DNA of 64,000 nucleotides from Ktedonobacter sp. SOSP1-85 (GCF_016587415.1 NZ_BNJI01000001.1:806001-870000); one strand, 5' to 3'; positions 1-9,051 are shown, numbered from the stretch's first letter. The notes: generated by a model not told the origin, from the sequence alone. Program-made: numbers and translations.

Positions 1-1149
1 GGCGCACCCTGGCAAGAGGTACTGGTGTGTGTGGTCTTCGCAGGAATCGTCGGCGCCATCGCCTATGTTGGCGTGACTGGCTCGACACTGGCCAATATCG
101 TCATCAACGTGATTCAGATCGTCGCCCTTGTCACCTTCTCTGTACTTGCCATTATCTATCGTGCTCAGCATCCCGCGGTACATTATCTGCATACCAGCGC
201 GCTGAGCGTGATTATGCCACATGACCTCTCAGGTCTTATTCAGCAATCCACTATCGCCATCTTGCTAGTTGTTGGCTTTGAATCGGCGACGGCCCTGGCA
301 GCTGAGTCCAAGAATCCTGGACGCGATATTCCACGTGGCGTTCTGCTCTCCCTGGTTATTCAGGCGGTTGTCTTCTACTTCCTGGAGTACTTTGCCGCGA
401 ACTACTTTATCAACACGGGCTACCATGCTGCTGGCAAGACTGGTTTTGATGCCGCGTTCGCCTCTGGGGCGCCCATTGGGGACATGGCGAAAATCATTGG
501 CGACCAGATGCTTGGTGGCAATGGCCTGGCTTTCGCGGTGATCCTGGCCGCTACAGTTGTTATCGCGCTCATTGGTACCGCGCTCTCCTGTCTCAACACA
601 GGCGTTCGCGTAACCTATGCGATGGGGAAAGATACAGAGCTTCCCCTGGTCTTCGGCTTTCTGCACGGCAAATATCGCACACCACATGTCGGTGTCATTG
701 TGCTCTCCGTGATCTCAGCGGTCATCGGCGGCTATGGTGTGCTCAACATCGATAATCTTACTCAGGTAACACTCATTTCAAATATCGGCACGTTCATACT
801 TTATGGCCTGACCTGCCTCATCTGCATCGTCGCTTTTGCCGGTGTCGTGGGACGGAATTTCCTTACAACGTTTATCTTCCCAGGGCTGGGAGCCTTGCTC
901 AATATCGCTATGCTGATCGGCGTGCTTTACTTCGCCATCGCTGGTGGTGGTACTACGCAGACAGACACGATTATCGCAGGTGTCTTCTCACTCCTCTGGC
1001 TGGTTGTTGGCTTCGCCTATCTCTACATTCGCAAGCTCGTCAAAGGTATTCCCATCCTCTATCCAGAGGATCACAAAGCGAGCCTTGGTAGCAACAGTGA
1101 TGTTGTACTCGAAACTGGTAGTGATGGCGCGCTAACAAGCGGCGACTAA
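1..1149 (+). CDS. APC-superfamily amino acid permease, C-terminal part
   Basis: The reading frame is open from base 1, so the gene begins before the window and only about 382 C-terminal residues are present. The protein is a polytopic membrane protein with roughly nine hydrophobic helices. The stretch GFESATALAAESKNPGRDIP resembles the conserved helix and loop of APC-family amino acid/polyamine transporters, and STALSCLN-like and VTYAMGKD-like segments also fit that family. It probably moves an amino acid or amine by proton or substrate exchange across the cytoplasmic membrane. The substrate cannot be read from the sequence. The C-terminal tail is short and polar. A 15-bp hairpin follows the stop codon. 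Confidence 0.85.
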   Translation, partial: GAPWQEVLVCVVFAGIVGAIAYVGVTGSTLANIVINVIQIVALVTFSVLAIIYRAQHPAVHYLHTSALSVIMPHDLSGLIQQSTIAILLVVGFESATALAAESKNPGRDIPRGVLLSLVIQAVVFYFLEYFAANYFINTGYHAAGKTGFDAAFASGAPIGDMAKIIGDQMLGGNGLAFAVILAATVVIALIGTALSCLNTGVRVTYAMGKDTELPLVFGFLHGKYRTPHVGVIVLSVISAVIGGYGVLNIDNLTQVTLISNIGTFILYGLTCLICIVAFAGVVGRNFLTTFIFPGLGALLNIAMLIGVLYFAIAGGGTTQTDTIIAGVFSLLWLVVGFAYLYIRKLVKGIPILYPEDHKASLGSNSDVVLETGSDGALTSGD

Positions 1150-1171
1150 CGGCATTCAATACCATTAGTAA

Positions 1172-1213
1172 TACCCCTTCGATCCCCTTGTGTATAGAGG
1201 GATCGAAGGGGTA
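1172..1213 (+). terminator. Hairpin after the permease gene
   Basis: A 15-bp perfect inverted repeat (arms 1172-1186 and 1199-1213, 12-nt loop) lies 22 bases after the permease stop. No T-run follows, so it may terminate weakly or protect the 3' end of the transcript. Confidence 0.5.
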
Positions 1214-1264
1214 GGGGTCACAATATACAGGTAAGGACGCGCCTAGAGATGTAAGGAAACATCA

Positions 1265-2092
1265 ATGGGACCAAAACATCAGCGAGCCTTATTCTGCATC
1301 GCAGAACGAGTCATGACGAGCAAGCGTAAACATGTACAGACGATTCGCCAACTCGCTGGTACAGAAGAATACTATCTCTTGATCATCCGTGAAATAGATC
1401 GCCTTGAGGGACAATTATGCAAAACACGCTCGCTCCAGGCACAGGCCACGCTAACGCTACTTGAATGGCTTACGACCCTGCACTATTTCAACTGGCATTG
1501 CGCCTACTGCCAGGAGCGGCCCTTCCAGGTCATGAGTCACATTATTCCACTACCACAAGGAGGAGGAACAACCGTCGAGAATTGCGTCCCCGCCTGCTAT
1601 CGCTGTGGACGCTCTGGCAGAAACAAAAAGACTAATACGCTTGTAATCGGCAACTTGATGCAGTTAAAGGCTAAAATGCAAGCAATAAAGGAGCAAGCGC
1701 AGTTAACGATGAAACAACTCAATCTCTCACTACTCCCAGATAAATATGCTGTGTGTCAGTTCCACCCTGATAAACATATCCCTTACTGGGCTCTGCTCGG
1801 CAATTTTGTCTCCCTGACACGTACACCCGAAGAACTCTCTATCGTCTGCCAGGAGGATAATGTTCCTGGCGATATTGAAGCGGAGCGCGGGTGGCGCTGC
1901 GTTCAGGTGCGTGGGGCCTTTGATTTCTCAATCGCGGGCGTCAATGCCTCGCTAGCAATTCCCCTGGCAGAGGCCTACATCAGTGTCCTGGCCATCGCAA
2001 CGTACGCGACTGATTACCTGCTAGTCAAAGAAGAGAACGTGGAACGCGCCTTGCAGGTGCTAGAACAAGCTGGACATATCATCGAGCGCTAG
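1265..2092 (+). CDS. HNH-like zinc domain fused to an ACT-like (COG3603-type) domain
   Basis: This 275-residue protein has two recognisable halves. Residues 79-124 look like an HNH endonuclease core: CxxC at 79-82, SHIIPLPQGGGT around 91-102 (Ser where the usual Asp precedes His-92), Asn-106, then CxxC at 111-114 and a Lys-rich stretch. Residues 155-275 resemble the small ACT-containing proteins of COG3603/ACT_7, with segments such as LSIVCQE, GWRCVQVRG and a final VERALQVLEQAGH. ACT domains usually bind amino acids. I do not know a characterised protein with this fusion. The missing Asp makes nuclease activity uncertain, and the zinc-binding fold may serve only for DNA binding. An AAGGA sits upstream of the ATG; a second in-frame ATG lies at 1313. 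Confidence 0.65.
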   Translation: MGPKHQRALFCIAERVMTSKRKHVQTIRQLAGTEEYYLLIIREIDRLEGQLCKTRSLQAQATLTLLEWLTTLHYFNWHCAYCQERPFQVMSHIIPLPQGGGTTVENCVPACYRCGRSGRNKKTNTLVIGNLMQLKAKMQAIKEQAQLTMKQLNLSLLPDKYAVCQFHPDKHIPYWALLGNFVSLTRTPEELSIVCQEDNVPGDIEAERGWRCVQVRGAFDFSIAGVNASLAIPLAEAYISVLAIATYATDYLLVKEENVERALQVLEQAGHIIER

Positions 2093-2155
2093 CGTTGGAT
2101 TACTCATCCTGGCAAGCCACTTCACTACCCCTCTAGAAACGAGAACCAAAAATTT

Positions 2156-2386
2156 ATGGATGCGCTAACGATCTTTGGAGCATGCGCCGTGGGCGTCATG
2201 CTACTTTCTTATGCCCTCGAACATCGTTCTGCTTACTGGGTTCTGATCTTTGCCTGTGCCTGCGCGGCCTCCTCGCTCTATGGCTGGCTGGCTGGCACCT
2301 GGCCTTTTGGTGTGGTGGAGGGCATCTGGGCCATAGTCGCCTTTCGCCGCTGGTGGAACCGCAAAGGGAACACGCACTCCTCCTGA
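2156..2386 (+). CDS. Small two- or three-helix membrane protein
   Basis: A 76-residue hydrophobic protein with helices at about 5-22, 27-45 and 48-64 and a basic C-terminus (RRWWNRKG). It resembles the small conserved membrane proteins of actinobacteria and Chloroflexi with a WPFGVVEGIWAIVAFRRW-like ending. No function is known for these. It lies 63 bases after the HNH-ACT gene on the same strand and could be cotranscribed with it. No strong ribosome-binding site is visible before the ATG. Confidence 0.6.
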   Translation: MDALTIFGACAVGVMLLSYALEHRSAYWVLIFACACAASSLYGWLAGTWPFGVVEGIWAIVAFRRWWNRKGNTHSS

Positions 2387-2541
2387 GGCCATTCCTCTGC
2401 TCTCTCCCACCTTACGACTCAACACCATACATTGGATCTGCAGCTGCCTCTATCTGAGATAGAAACCTCTTCAACTCGGATGGGAGGCATATAAATATGG
2501 GCATTTTAAACAAATTGCCGCGGCTACTTTATAAAGGAATT

Positions 2542-2586
2542 CTCAATAAAAAGGCCTTTATACTAAATATAAGCTCAATAAAAAGG
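2542..2586. repeat. Pair of 13-bp direct repeats upstream of the ammonium transporter
   Basis: The 13-mer CTCAATAAAAAGG occurs at 2542-2554 and 2574-2586, start to start 32 bp, about three helical turns. It lies upstream of the candidate amt promoter in an AT-rich gap (2387-2874) with no gene. This spacing suits two dimers on one face of the DNA, so a regulator site is possible. The function is inferred. Confidence 0.35.
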
Positions 2587-2656
2587 TGTTTTTTCTCAAG
2601 AAAAGCTCACCAAAGTGTCTATTTTTGTAAAATTTGCACAAAAACAGGCAAGCGAT

Positions 2657-2685
2657 TTGTGACAAGTTGTATCTAAGAATATAAA
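2657..2685 (+). promoter_or_regulatory. Candidate sigma-A promoter for the ammonium transporter
   Basis: TTGTGA (2657-2662), a 17-bp spacer and TATAAA (2680-2685) fit a housekeeping promoter. It would give a leader of about 180 nt before the chosen start codon at 2875. Confidence 0.45.
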
Positions 2686-2874
2686 TCAAAAGACTCTATA
2701 CTAATCCATAGAACCGATGCACATCAATGATGATATTTACAGACTCCCTCCCTGGTGGCAGCGCCCCCCACAGGCCTGCCCACAATTACTCAGCGCCGAG
2801 TACGTTCGCCATCTGCTCGCATTGAGCACATTTCTTACTCAAGTTGTCTTTCGCACGAAAGGACTTATTGCAAG

Positions 2875-4425
2875 ATGACGAAACTTCTCCGCACTACCTG
2901 GGAGCGCTTGCGCACAAACGCGAGCAATCCAATCGTTCGTAAGAACGTCGCACTCCTCATGACTGGAAAGTTGTTAGGCCTGGCTCTTGTCCTCACCGCA
3001 ATGTGGGTGATCCTGCCAACAGTGGTACATGCAACAGTCCATGGCGCCCCAACTATGACACCAGAAATAAATGCCGTGAATACGGTATGGGTATTGGTTG
3101 CTGCGTTCCTGGTCTTTGGTATGCAGGTTGGCTTTGTTATGCTTGAGGCGGGCTTCGCACGCTCTCGCGAATCGGTCAACATCCTGGTCGAAGGTATCGC
3201 TGACACCTGCATCTGTGGCATTCTCTTCTGGGCCTGGGGCTTTGCCTTTATGTTCGAGCCTGGCACGCCCTTTATCGGCACCCAGGGCTTCTTCCTTATG
3301 GGTCTCCCTTCCACCTATCTTTCGACGGGTGTGCCACTGCTCGCCTTCTGGGTCTTCCAGTTCGCCTTCGCTGATACGGCTTCGACCATCACCTCGGGTG
3401 CGATGATCGGCCGCTGCGGCTTCTGGGGCGACATCCTCTATAGCATTGGCGTTACCGGTTTCATTTATCCGATCATTGGTCACTGGGCCTGGGGTCCTGA
3501 TGGCTGGCTCGTCGGCCTCAACTTCCACGATTTCGCTGGCTCGACGGTCGTTCACAGCATTGGCGGTGCCATCTCATTAGCGGGTGCTATCGCTCTTGGT
3601 CCTCGCCTGGGTCGCATCTTCAAGCGCGATGGCGGTGGCCCACCTGCGCCACACGACCTGATCATTGGCGCAGTCGGTGGCTTGATCCTCTGGTTTGGCT
3701 GGTATGGCTTTAATCCTGGTAGCACACTCTCTGCGCTCGATGCGGTTGGCATTGGTCGTGTCGCCTTCAACACCACGCTCGCGGCTTGTAGCGGTGGCCT
3801 GGTCGCTCTCTTCTACTCCTACGCTCGCACGAAAAAATGGGATCTCGGTCTCACTGTCAACGGCTTCTTAGGAGGACTGGTCGCCATCACCTGCCCCTGC
3901 TACTGGGTCGATCCTATTGGCGCGTTCTTCATTGGAGCGATTGCCGCTCTGGTCGTAGCCTGGAGCATTGATGCCCTGGAGTACCTGCGTATCGATGATC
4001 CTATTGGCGCTGTCCCTGTCCACCTGGCAGCGGGTATCTGGGGTACGCTCTCTCTCGGTCTCTTCGCATCGGGTGCATACGGTTTGCCGACACCCACAGG
4101 TGCCGACACCAGTTCGGTTGTCACAGGTCTCTTCTACGGTGGCGGGGCCACGCAACTGCTCGACCAGGCTATCGGCTCTGGCGCGGTAGTGGCGGCAACC
4201 ATGGTTGTCTCCCTTGTCCTCATGTTTGCGCTGAAATATATGGGCGTGCTGCGCGTCTCTAAAGCGGGTGAGATTGAGGGCCTGGACCTGCACGAGCACG
4301 GCGCGGTCGCCTATCCTGAGTATGCCCTCGCGGGGCTGACACCTTCCCTGGTAGGTTCCAATGGCCATGTGCCAGCATCAGAGGAACATGAACTGGCAGA
4401 GGCTGTCAGTGTAGGCGAAGATTAA
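2875..4425 (+). CDS. amt: Ammonium transporter (Amt family)
   Basis: The protein carries ammonium across the cytoplasmic membrane. It has about 11 membrane helices after an N-terminal hydrophobic segment (residues 21-45) that is probably a signal sequence. Family motifs are clear: FGMQVGFVMLEAGFARS near residue 80, FHDFAGSTVVHSIGG with the first pore histidine, and DPIGAVPVHLAAGIWG with the second. The ATG at 2875 follows AAAGGACT and gives 516 residues. An open frame continues upstream to 2755, but that part is not family-like. The C-terminal tail has the EIEGLDLHEHG stretch typical of Amt proteins that interact with PII. No glnB/glnK is adjacent. Confidence 0.95.
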   Translation: MTKLLRTTWERLRTNASNPIVRKNVALLMTGKLLGLALVLTAMWVILPTVVHATVHGAPTMTPEINAVNTVWVLVAAFLVFGMQVGFVMLEAGFARSRESVNILVEGIADTCICGILFWAWGFAFMFEPGTPFIGTQGFFLMGLPSTYLSTGVPLLAFWVFQFAFADTASTITSGAMIGRCGFWGDILYSIGVTGFIYPIIGHWAWGPDGWLVGLNFHDFAGSTVVHSIGGAISLAGAIALGPRLGRIFKRDGGGPPAPHDLIIGAVGGLILWFGWYGFNPGSTLSALDAVGIGRVAFNTTLAACSGGLVALFYSYARTKKWDLGLTVNGFLGGLVAITCPCYWVDPIGAFFIGAIAALVVAWSIDALEYLRIDDPIGAVPVHLAAGIWGTLSLGLFASGAYGLPTPTGADTSSVVTGLFYGGGATQLLDQAIGSGAVVAATMVVSLVLMFALKYMGVLRVSKAGEIEGLDLHEHGAVAYPEYALAGLTPSLVGSNGHVPASEEHELAEAVSVGED

Positions 4426-4447
4426 CTTCCAATTCGGAATCACAGCT

Positions 4448-4484
4448 AAACTTCAGGGAGTCGCAAGCCCCCTGAAGTTTTTTT
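4448..4484 (+). terminator. Intrinsic terminator of amt
   Basis: An inverted repeat with arms AAACTTCAGGG and CCCTGAAGTTT is followed by a T-run (4478-4484), 22 bases after the amt stop. Confidence 0.85.
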
Positions 4485-4495
4485 AATATTCGCAC

Positions 4496-4536
4496 ATGCC
4501 CCCGACCAGCGCTACTAAAGCATGTGTCGGGGGCAT
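4496..4536. terminator. Hairpin at the 3' end of the luciferase-like gene
   Basis: An 11-bp perfect inverted repeat (4496-4506 and 4526-4536) lies just past the stop of the minus-strand gene at 4543. It has no U-run on either strand, so it is only a probable 3'-end structure. Confidence 0.4.
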
Positions 4537-4542
4537 ACCACG

Positions 4543-5364
4543 CTATCGCCTGCCCTGTATATTTTCAATACCTTCAGGAGGTCCCATTCTGATGCGCCCC
4601 AACATGTCGTAGCCACGATCCTTCTCCTCCCACATGCTCTCGATCCACCAGGTAGCTCCCGCTTCGGCGTAGGTCTGGACCATCGCGCGAGCCTGCTCTG
4701 GATCATTACCTGGCGTCTCCCCTTCGACGATATACTCCAGAGGGACGCTATCAATGCGCTGTGCCTCAATCATGGCCCAACGCTGACGAATCTCCTCGGG
4801 GCTGCCATGCATAAGCGCGCCGTCCCAGCGCGCCGCCCTTCGTACCTGGCTCGCCTTCTCTCCGCCTACGACCCAGATAGGGATACGCGGCTGCTGGAGC
4901 GGCTTATGGGTCGGCCAGAGAACATCCGCCGCCATTTCTGTCAGTTGATAATGTCGTCCTTGGTAGGTCAGTTCGCGCATAGAGGTTCCCTGCCACCACA
5001 ACGACAATAGATCCAGACCTTCATCTAGCATCTGTGCCCTCTTACGATTCTCCTGCAAGCCAACCTTATCCAGTTCCAGCACACCTAAGCCAGCGGTCAG
5101 AATCACACGTCCATTGGAGAGATGATCCAGCGTTGCCACCTGCGCCGCGACAGTCCAGGGATGATGCTGAGGCAAGGGAGTAAGCATGGTCCCCAGGCGT
5201 ATGCGCTCAGTCTTCATCGCAATAGCTGCCAATCTAAGCCAGGCACTCCCATAGTCATCAGGTAAAAAGATAGCATCCCAGCCCGCCGCCTCTGCCTCCT
5301 GCGCCAGTTCCACGACCTGCTTGTCGTTTCCCAGTAAGACAAAGCCATACTTCATACGTGCCAT
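4543..5364 (-). CDS. Luciferase-like flavin oxidoreductase (LLM class)
   Basis: A 273-residue TIM-barrel protein of the bacterial luciferase superfamily, whose members use FMN or F420. Family segments are visible: the N-terminal YGFVLL strand, AEAAGWDAIFLPDD, ERIRLGTMLTPLPQHHPWTVAAQVATLDHLSNGRVILTAGLG-like text (residues 52-95), and PIWVVGGEKASQVRRAARWDG near residue 165. AAGGAAGG lies six bases before the ATG. The substrate is unknown. F420 use is common in these oxidoreductases in Chloroflexota and Actinobacteria but cannot be proved here. It stands alone, transcribed toward the amt gene. Confidence 0.85.
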   Translation of the reverse strand: MARMKYGFVLLGNDKQVVELAQEAEAAGWDAIFLPDDYGSAWLRLAAIAMKTERIRLGTMLTPLPQHHPWTVAAQVATLDHLSNGRVILTAGLGVLELDKVGLQENRKRAQMLDEGLDLLSLWWQGTSMRELTYQGRHYQLTEMAADVLWPTHKPLQQPRIPIWVVGGEKASQVRRAARWDGALMHGSPEEIRQRWAMIEAQRIDSVPLEYIVEGETPGNDPEQARAMVQTYAEAGATWWIESMWEEKDRGYDMLGRIRMGPPEGIENIQGRR

Positions 5365-5534
5365 AACATTCCTTCCTTAAACACAACCTGCCTTTTTCCT
5401 CCACAAAGTATAGCGCTCCCTATATGACACCCTATGTCTTATTTGCCTTTGTGTTCCGCTGGCTGTTGCTCTACAATCTATAGAGGAGTAACAAGCACAG
5501 ATATCGATTAGAAAGTCGCGAAGGAAATATTTTC

Positions 5535-5972
5535 ATGGCTTACATAGCTCAAGCATTACAGGTTGCGCTACCCTTTCTCTGGCTGGGATTGCTGCTGGGC
5601 ATCTCTTTTTTGGAGACACCACTTAAATTCCGCGCACCCGGCATTACTCAGGCCTTGGGGCTGGGGATCGGGCGCCTGGTCTTTACCGCTCTCAATAGAA
5701 TAGAAATTCTCCTGGCAGTCCTCCTGATTGGCAGCTATGCTCTGCACTTCCCCAGCCTTCTCCTGGCGCTCCTTCTTGCTCTCATCATTATCCTTGTGCT
5801 CTACCAATCAATGAGCCTGCGTCCAGCCCTTAATCGCCGCGCAGAGCAGGCGATAGCAGGTAATCCGCTCCCCACCACCTATCATCACAAGGCTTTTATT
5901 CTCGTCGAAAGTCTTAAGGCTCTTCTCCTACTAACGCTTGGTTGGCTCGCTCTCCTCGCCTATATGAAATAA
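5535..5972 (+). CDS. Four-helix membrane protein, DUF4149-like
   Basis: A 145-residue integral membrane protein with four hydrophobic helices (about 5-25, 50-72, 73-92 and 122-142). The text WLGLLLGISFLETPLKFRAPGIT with a later GRLVFTALNRIE resembles small conserved membrane proteins sometimes grouped with DUF4149. No reaction is known. It has its own upstream gap of 170 bases and no close partner gene. GAAGGAAAT precedes the ATG. The family name is a weak call; the membrane nature is clear. Confidence 0.6.
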   Translation: MAYIAQALQVALPFLWLGLLLGISFLETPLKFRAPGITQALGLGIGRLVFTALNRIEILLAVLLIGSYALHFPSLLLALLLALIIILVLYQSMSLRPALNRRAEQAIAGNPLPTTYHHKAFILVESLKALLLLTLGWLALLAYMK

Positions 5973-6157
5973 TACGGCCAGCAGACCTGGAAGAAACAGT
6001 AGCCACTCATCATTACCACTATATTGACGTCTTTGTTAGGGTGTGCTAATATCTTATTAGAGCAGTCGGAAATATGATCATTTACCAGGAATAGATCAGA
6101 GTTTGGTTTGACCAGACGTATCATCCCGATTGAGAATCGGTCAAAGGAGCCAGAGGC

Positions 6158-6403
6158 ATGAAGCTCATGCATAATGAAAAGTCTTGTACCCTGTGCAATG
6201 CATCGCTAGGTTGGTGGAACACTCAGTCCTGCATCAAGTGCGGGCATACCATTTGCAACCGTCACGCATGCAAAATGCGCCGTCCACATAGCTCAGTTCT
6301 GTTCTCCTATTGCTCACACTGCTCACCTAAAACGCAGGCCACATCACATGCGCATACAGCGACACCCCTTGAGGTGGAGACGCTCCACTATTCGCACGCC
6401 TAA
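6158..6403 (+). CDS. Small FYVE-like zinc-finger protein
   Basis: An 81-residue protein whose first 55 residues carry a full set of metal ligands: C10, C13, C25, C28, C33, H36, C52 and C55. The spacing CX2C-X11-CX2C-X4-CX2H-X15-CX2C is very close to eukaryotic FYVE/FYVE-related fingers, with His in the sixth position. An extra Cys-38 is present. The last 25 residues are polar and His-rich. FYVE fingers bind lipids or mediate protein contacts; here the role is unknown. AAAGGAG lies 12 bases before the ATG at 6158. The gene stands alone between a membrane protein and a bidirectional terminator. Confidence 0.6.
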   Translation: MKLMHNEKSCTLCNASLGWWNTQSCIKCGHTICNRHACKMRRPHSSVLFSYCSHCSPKTQATSHAHTATPLEVETLHYSHA

Positions 6404-6438
6404 GGCTCCTTGGGCCGCTCACCCGAAACATAACTTAA

Positions 6439-6486
6439 CAAGACAAAGCCCTGATAGGCCAGACGCACTATCAGGGCTTTGTCTTG
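6439..6486. terminator. Bidirectional terminator hairpin
   Basis: A 19-bp perfect inverted repeat (6439-6457 and 6468-6486, 10-nt loop) sits between the converging zinc-finger gene and the minus-strand membrane-protein gene ending at 6499. It has short U-rich flanks only. Confidence 0.7.
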
Positions 6487-6498
6487 CTCCAGCGTATA

Positions 6499-8121
6499 CT
6501 ACTTGCCCACGTGTATAAGCTCATGCAGACGCGCTGCAGCTTGATCACGCGAGAGATTGTTGGCCAGCAAGGCATCCAGGATCGCTTCAATCGCCGCGTC
6601 TTGCGACAAAGCAGGCTGTTCCTCATGACCTTCTTCCGGTACCACACCTGTGGGTTGCTGAACTGCCACAGAAGAGGGCTTCTCCTCATGTGGCACCTCG
6701 TTCCCTTTGAAGAGATGCTCACGAAGCGCGGTTGGCAGATAGATACCCACCAGGACGCCGCCAACCAGGAAGGCACTAAGTCCTCCCTGCGCCGCCAGCT
6801 GCCAGTTCGACACAGCTGAACCAAGCAGTGTGGTAACACCGGTATATAATACCACTGCCAGGCCAATCGCACCCGCCAGGACGCCTGCTCCCAGAAGGGT
6901 GAGCACATACCCACGACGCGGTCCCGCTACCAGTTCGCCATCCCGTTTATATACTCTGCGCACGTACCAGTCTACCAACATATAGCAGGCCCCGCAGAGC
7001 ACCAATGCCCAGGACTCAAACCACGCCTGGTGATCTACCAGCATTCCATTGGTTGGAAACACTATCTCCAGCGCATTAAAGAGTAATCTCCCTAGCCCCC
7101 ACCAGAACGCGCCCGCCAGGACGGCCCCTACAATTGCCAGCATGGTCAGGCGCAATACTTCCAAACGCATCAATTCCTGGCGTATGCTACTGTTCAATGA
7201 CCAGGCATAGATGCCAATGAGAAGCACCCCCAACACCAAGGGCGAGAAGAAATCATATGTTCCCTGATACCCCAGAATCTGCGCCAGGTGGACAGCGTCT
7301 CTATACCCCAGGTGAAGCAGCACAACAATCGCCAGAAAACATCCTCGCAGCAGGAAGGCCACACCATAGGCCAGGCCCAGGCCATGAAAGATCAAACGTG
7401 TCGCCAGGGATCGATCCTGACGTGCCATCCAACTGTAAAAAATCCAGCTTCCCGCGACCCAGAGCAAGGAGATCAGTAGCCAGAAGGGGTTGGCAGGATT
7501 GCAGGAGGAATTCATATCACACTGGGCAGCACCACCAAAGAAAAACGTATCGATCGCCTCTCTGATCGCAGGCACAAACACGAAGAAGGCCGTCACAGTA
7601 AACAATAAAACGAGTTGCACGCCGAAGATGTGGATGCGTTGAAAGACGAGCGCGAGTCCCGTAGGCTCACCAGTGCGTCGACGCTCAAGATGTACCAGGC
7701 AGGCTAGAAGCAAGAAGGAGAGAGCTGACGACCAGATGAAGATGACACCGCTATAGTAAGTCGACGCCAACGACGAGAGTGCCGCGCCCAGCAATGGCAC
7801 ACCAAAGGCAACGCTTATCCCTTCGGTTGTGTTCAAGAAGAAGGAACGGATAGCGCTATGTGCTGCCTGAGGTTCTTGCCGGAGATCACGGCGTATGAGC
7901 CAGTAGTGCAGGCCACCTAAGAGGCCTGCAATGAGAAATGCCACACAGGCATAGCTCACAGCCTGCACGAACTGCGCCTGTGTCGGTATACTCTGATATG
8001 TGCCACGCAGGGATGTAAACGCGAGGCCTGTCGAGAGCAGCGAGCCAAAGGCGGTAATCGCAAAAATCAATAATGCCGTGGCAACCGCATATAAGTAGAA
8101 ACGATAGAGGCTTCGAGCCAT
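6499..8121 (-). CDS. DUF5671-type polytopic membrane protein
   Basis: A 540-residue protein with about 12 hydrophobic helices arranged in pairs, each pair followed by a charged loop. The text RRDLRQEPQAAHSAIRSFFLN with LGGLHYWLIRRD upstream fits the DUF5671 repeat family, seen several times along the chain. The C-terminal 75 residues are cytosolic: a Pro/Glu linker and a predicted helix pair (AAIEAILDALLANNLSRDQAAARLHEL). AGGAGG lies nine bases before the ATG. The function is unknown. It is a single gene bounded by a hairpin downstream and a 150-base gap upstream. Confidence 0.75.
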   Translation of the reverse strand: MARSLYRFYLYAVATALLIFAITAFGSLLSTGLAFTSLRGTYQSIPTQAQFVQAVSYACVAFLIAGLLGGLHYWLIRRDLRQEPQAAHSAIRSFFLNTTEGISVAFGVPLLGAALSSLASTYYSGVIFIWSSALSFLLLACLVHLERRRTGEPTGLALVFQRIHIFGVQLVLLFTVTAFFVFVPAIREAIDTFFFGGAAQCDMNSSCNPANPFWLLISLLWVAGSWIFYSWMARQDRSLATRLIFHGLGLAYGVAFLLRGCFLAIVVLLHLGYRDAVHLAQILGYQGTYDFFSPLVLGVLLIGIYAWSLNSSIRQELMRLEVLRLTMLAIVGAVLAGAFWWGLGRLLFNALEIVFPTNGMLVDHQAWFESWALVLCGACYMLVDWYVRRVYKRDGELVAGPRRGYVLTLLGAGVLAGAIGLAVVLYTGVTTLLGSAVSNWQLAAQGGLSAFLVGGVLVGIYLPTALREHLFKGNEVPHEEKPSSVAVQQPTGVVPEEGHEEQPALSQDAAIEAILDALLANNLSRDQAAARLHELIHVGK

Positions 8122-8273
8122 TACGAGCCCTCCTGTCCAAAGATTATTGCAAACGAGGCTATATCTAGATTAATAGTTAGATGCATCAACCTATGGCCTC
8201 GCCTTATCAATACTTACCACTCTACGCCTCTTAGCATACAGCCTGGCAGAACAAGAGGGATGGGTCAAATGCC

Positions 8274-8990
8274 CTATTTTTCGCCCGAGAGGGTCGCGTT
8301 TTCTCCGACAGCATCTATATGGACCTGCGCCACGGGCCTGGTATGGGAAACCAGATGCATCCACGCCATAACCTTCTTTAGCAGGTAAAAACTTCCCTCA
8401 ACCGCGGGTCCGATGCCCAGGGCAAAGATGAGTGTGCCAATACCAATGGTGCCGCCCAGCAGGAACCCTATCACCAGTACACACACCTCGATAGAGGTAC
8501 GCACAATCGCCACGCGCAGCCCAGTCAGGGTGTGCAGGCGCATCATTAAGCCATCGCGAGGTCCCGTGCCCAGACGGGGTGTAATGTAGAAGGCCGTTCC
8601 CAGGCCAATGACGCCTACACCAAGTGCGTTGCAGAGCAGACGCCAGAACAGCGCCAGGTGCCCTATATCTGGAATAACATTGAAGCGCAAGAGCAGGTCC
8701 ACGAAGGTTCCGATAAGGAACATATTCAAAATGGTCCCTACGCCGGGGTAGACCTTGAGCGCCAACGTCAACACAATCAAAGCCGCGCCAACCACGATAT
8801 TGGCCATCCCAAAGGAGAGCGGAGTATGCCGGCTAATGCCTTGGTGAAAGACATCCCAGGGGTCTAGTCCTACACCAGAGCGATAGGTTAGTACGATACC
8901 AAGCGCGTAGAGGAATAAGCCAGTGATAACCACCAGCAAACGCAAAAAATACTTCCATGAAAAGAGGGAGCGCCAGAAGATATGCCGCAT
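8274..8990 (-). CDS. YczE/YitT-type membrane protein
   Basis: A 238-residue integral membrane protein with about five or six helices. The sequence TYRSGVGLDPWDVFHQGIS and later RLGTGPRDGLMM are the paired repeats typical of the YczE/YyaS/YitT family (COG2364). Members are described as membrane proteins of unclear role; some are linked to secretion or antibiotic synthesis. The chain ends in a soluble tail of about 30 residues. No clear ribosome-binding site is visible before the ATG. It is a single gene. Confidence 0.8.
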   Translation of the reverse strand: MRHIFWRSLFSWKYFLRLLVVITGLFLYALGIVLTYRSGVGLDPWDVFHQGISRHTPLSFGMANIVVGAALIVLTLALKVYPGVGTILNMFLIGTFVDLLLRFNVIPDIGHLALFWRLLCNALGVGVIGLGTAFYITPRLGTGPRDGLMMRLHTLTGLRVAIVRTSIEVCVLVIGFLLGGTIGIGTLIFALGIGPAVEGSFYLLKKVMAWMHLVSHTRPVAQVHIDAVGENATLSGEK

Positions 8991-9051
8991 GTAGTATCCA
9001 TTCTTCTATGTATTCTACTCAGGACTTCTCGCCACCTTGTGGCTCGTTTGA

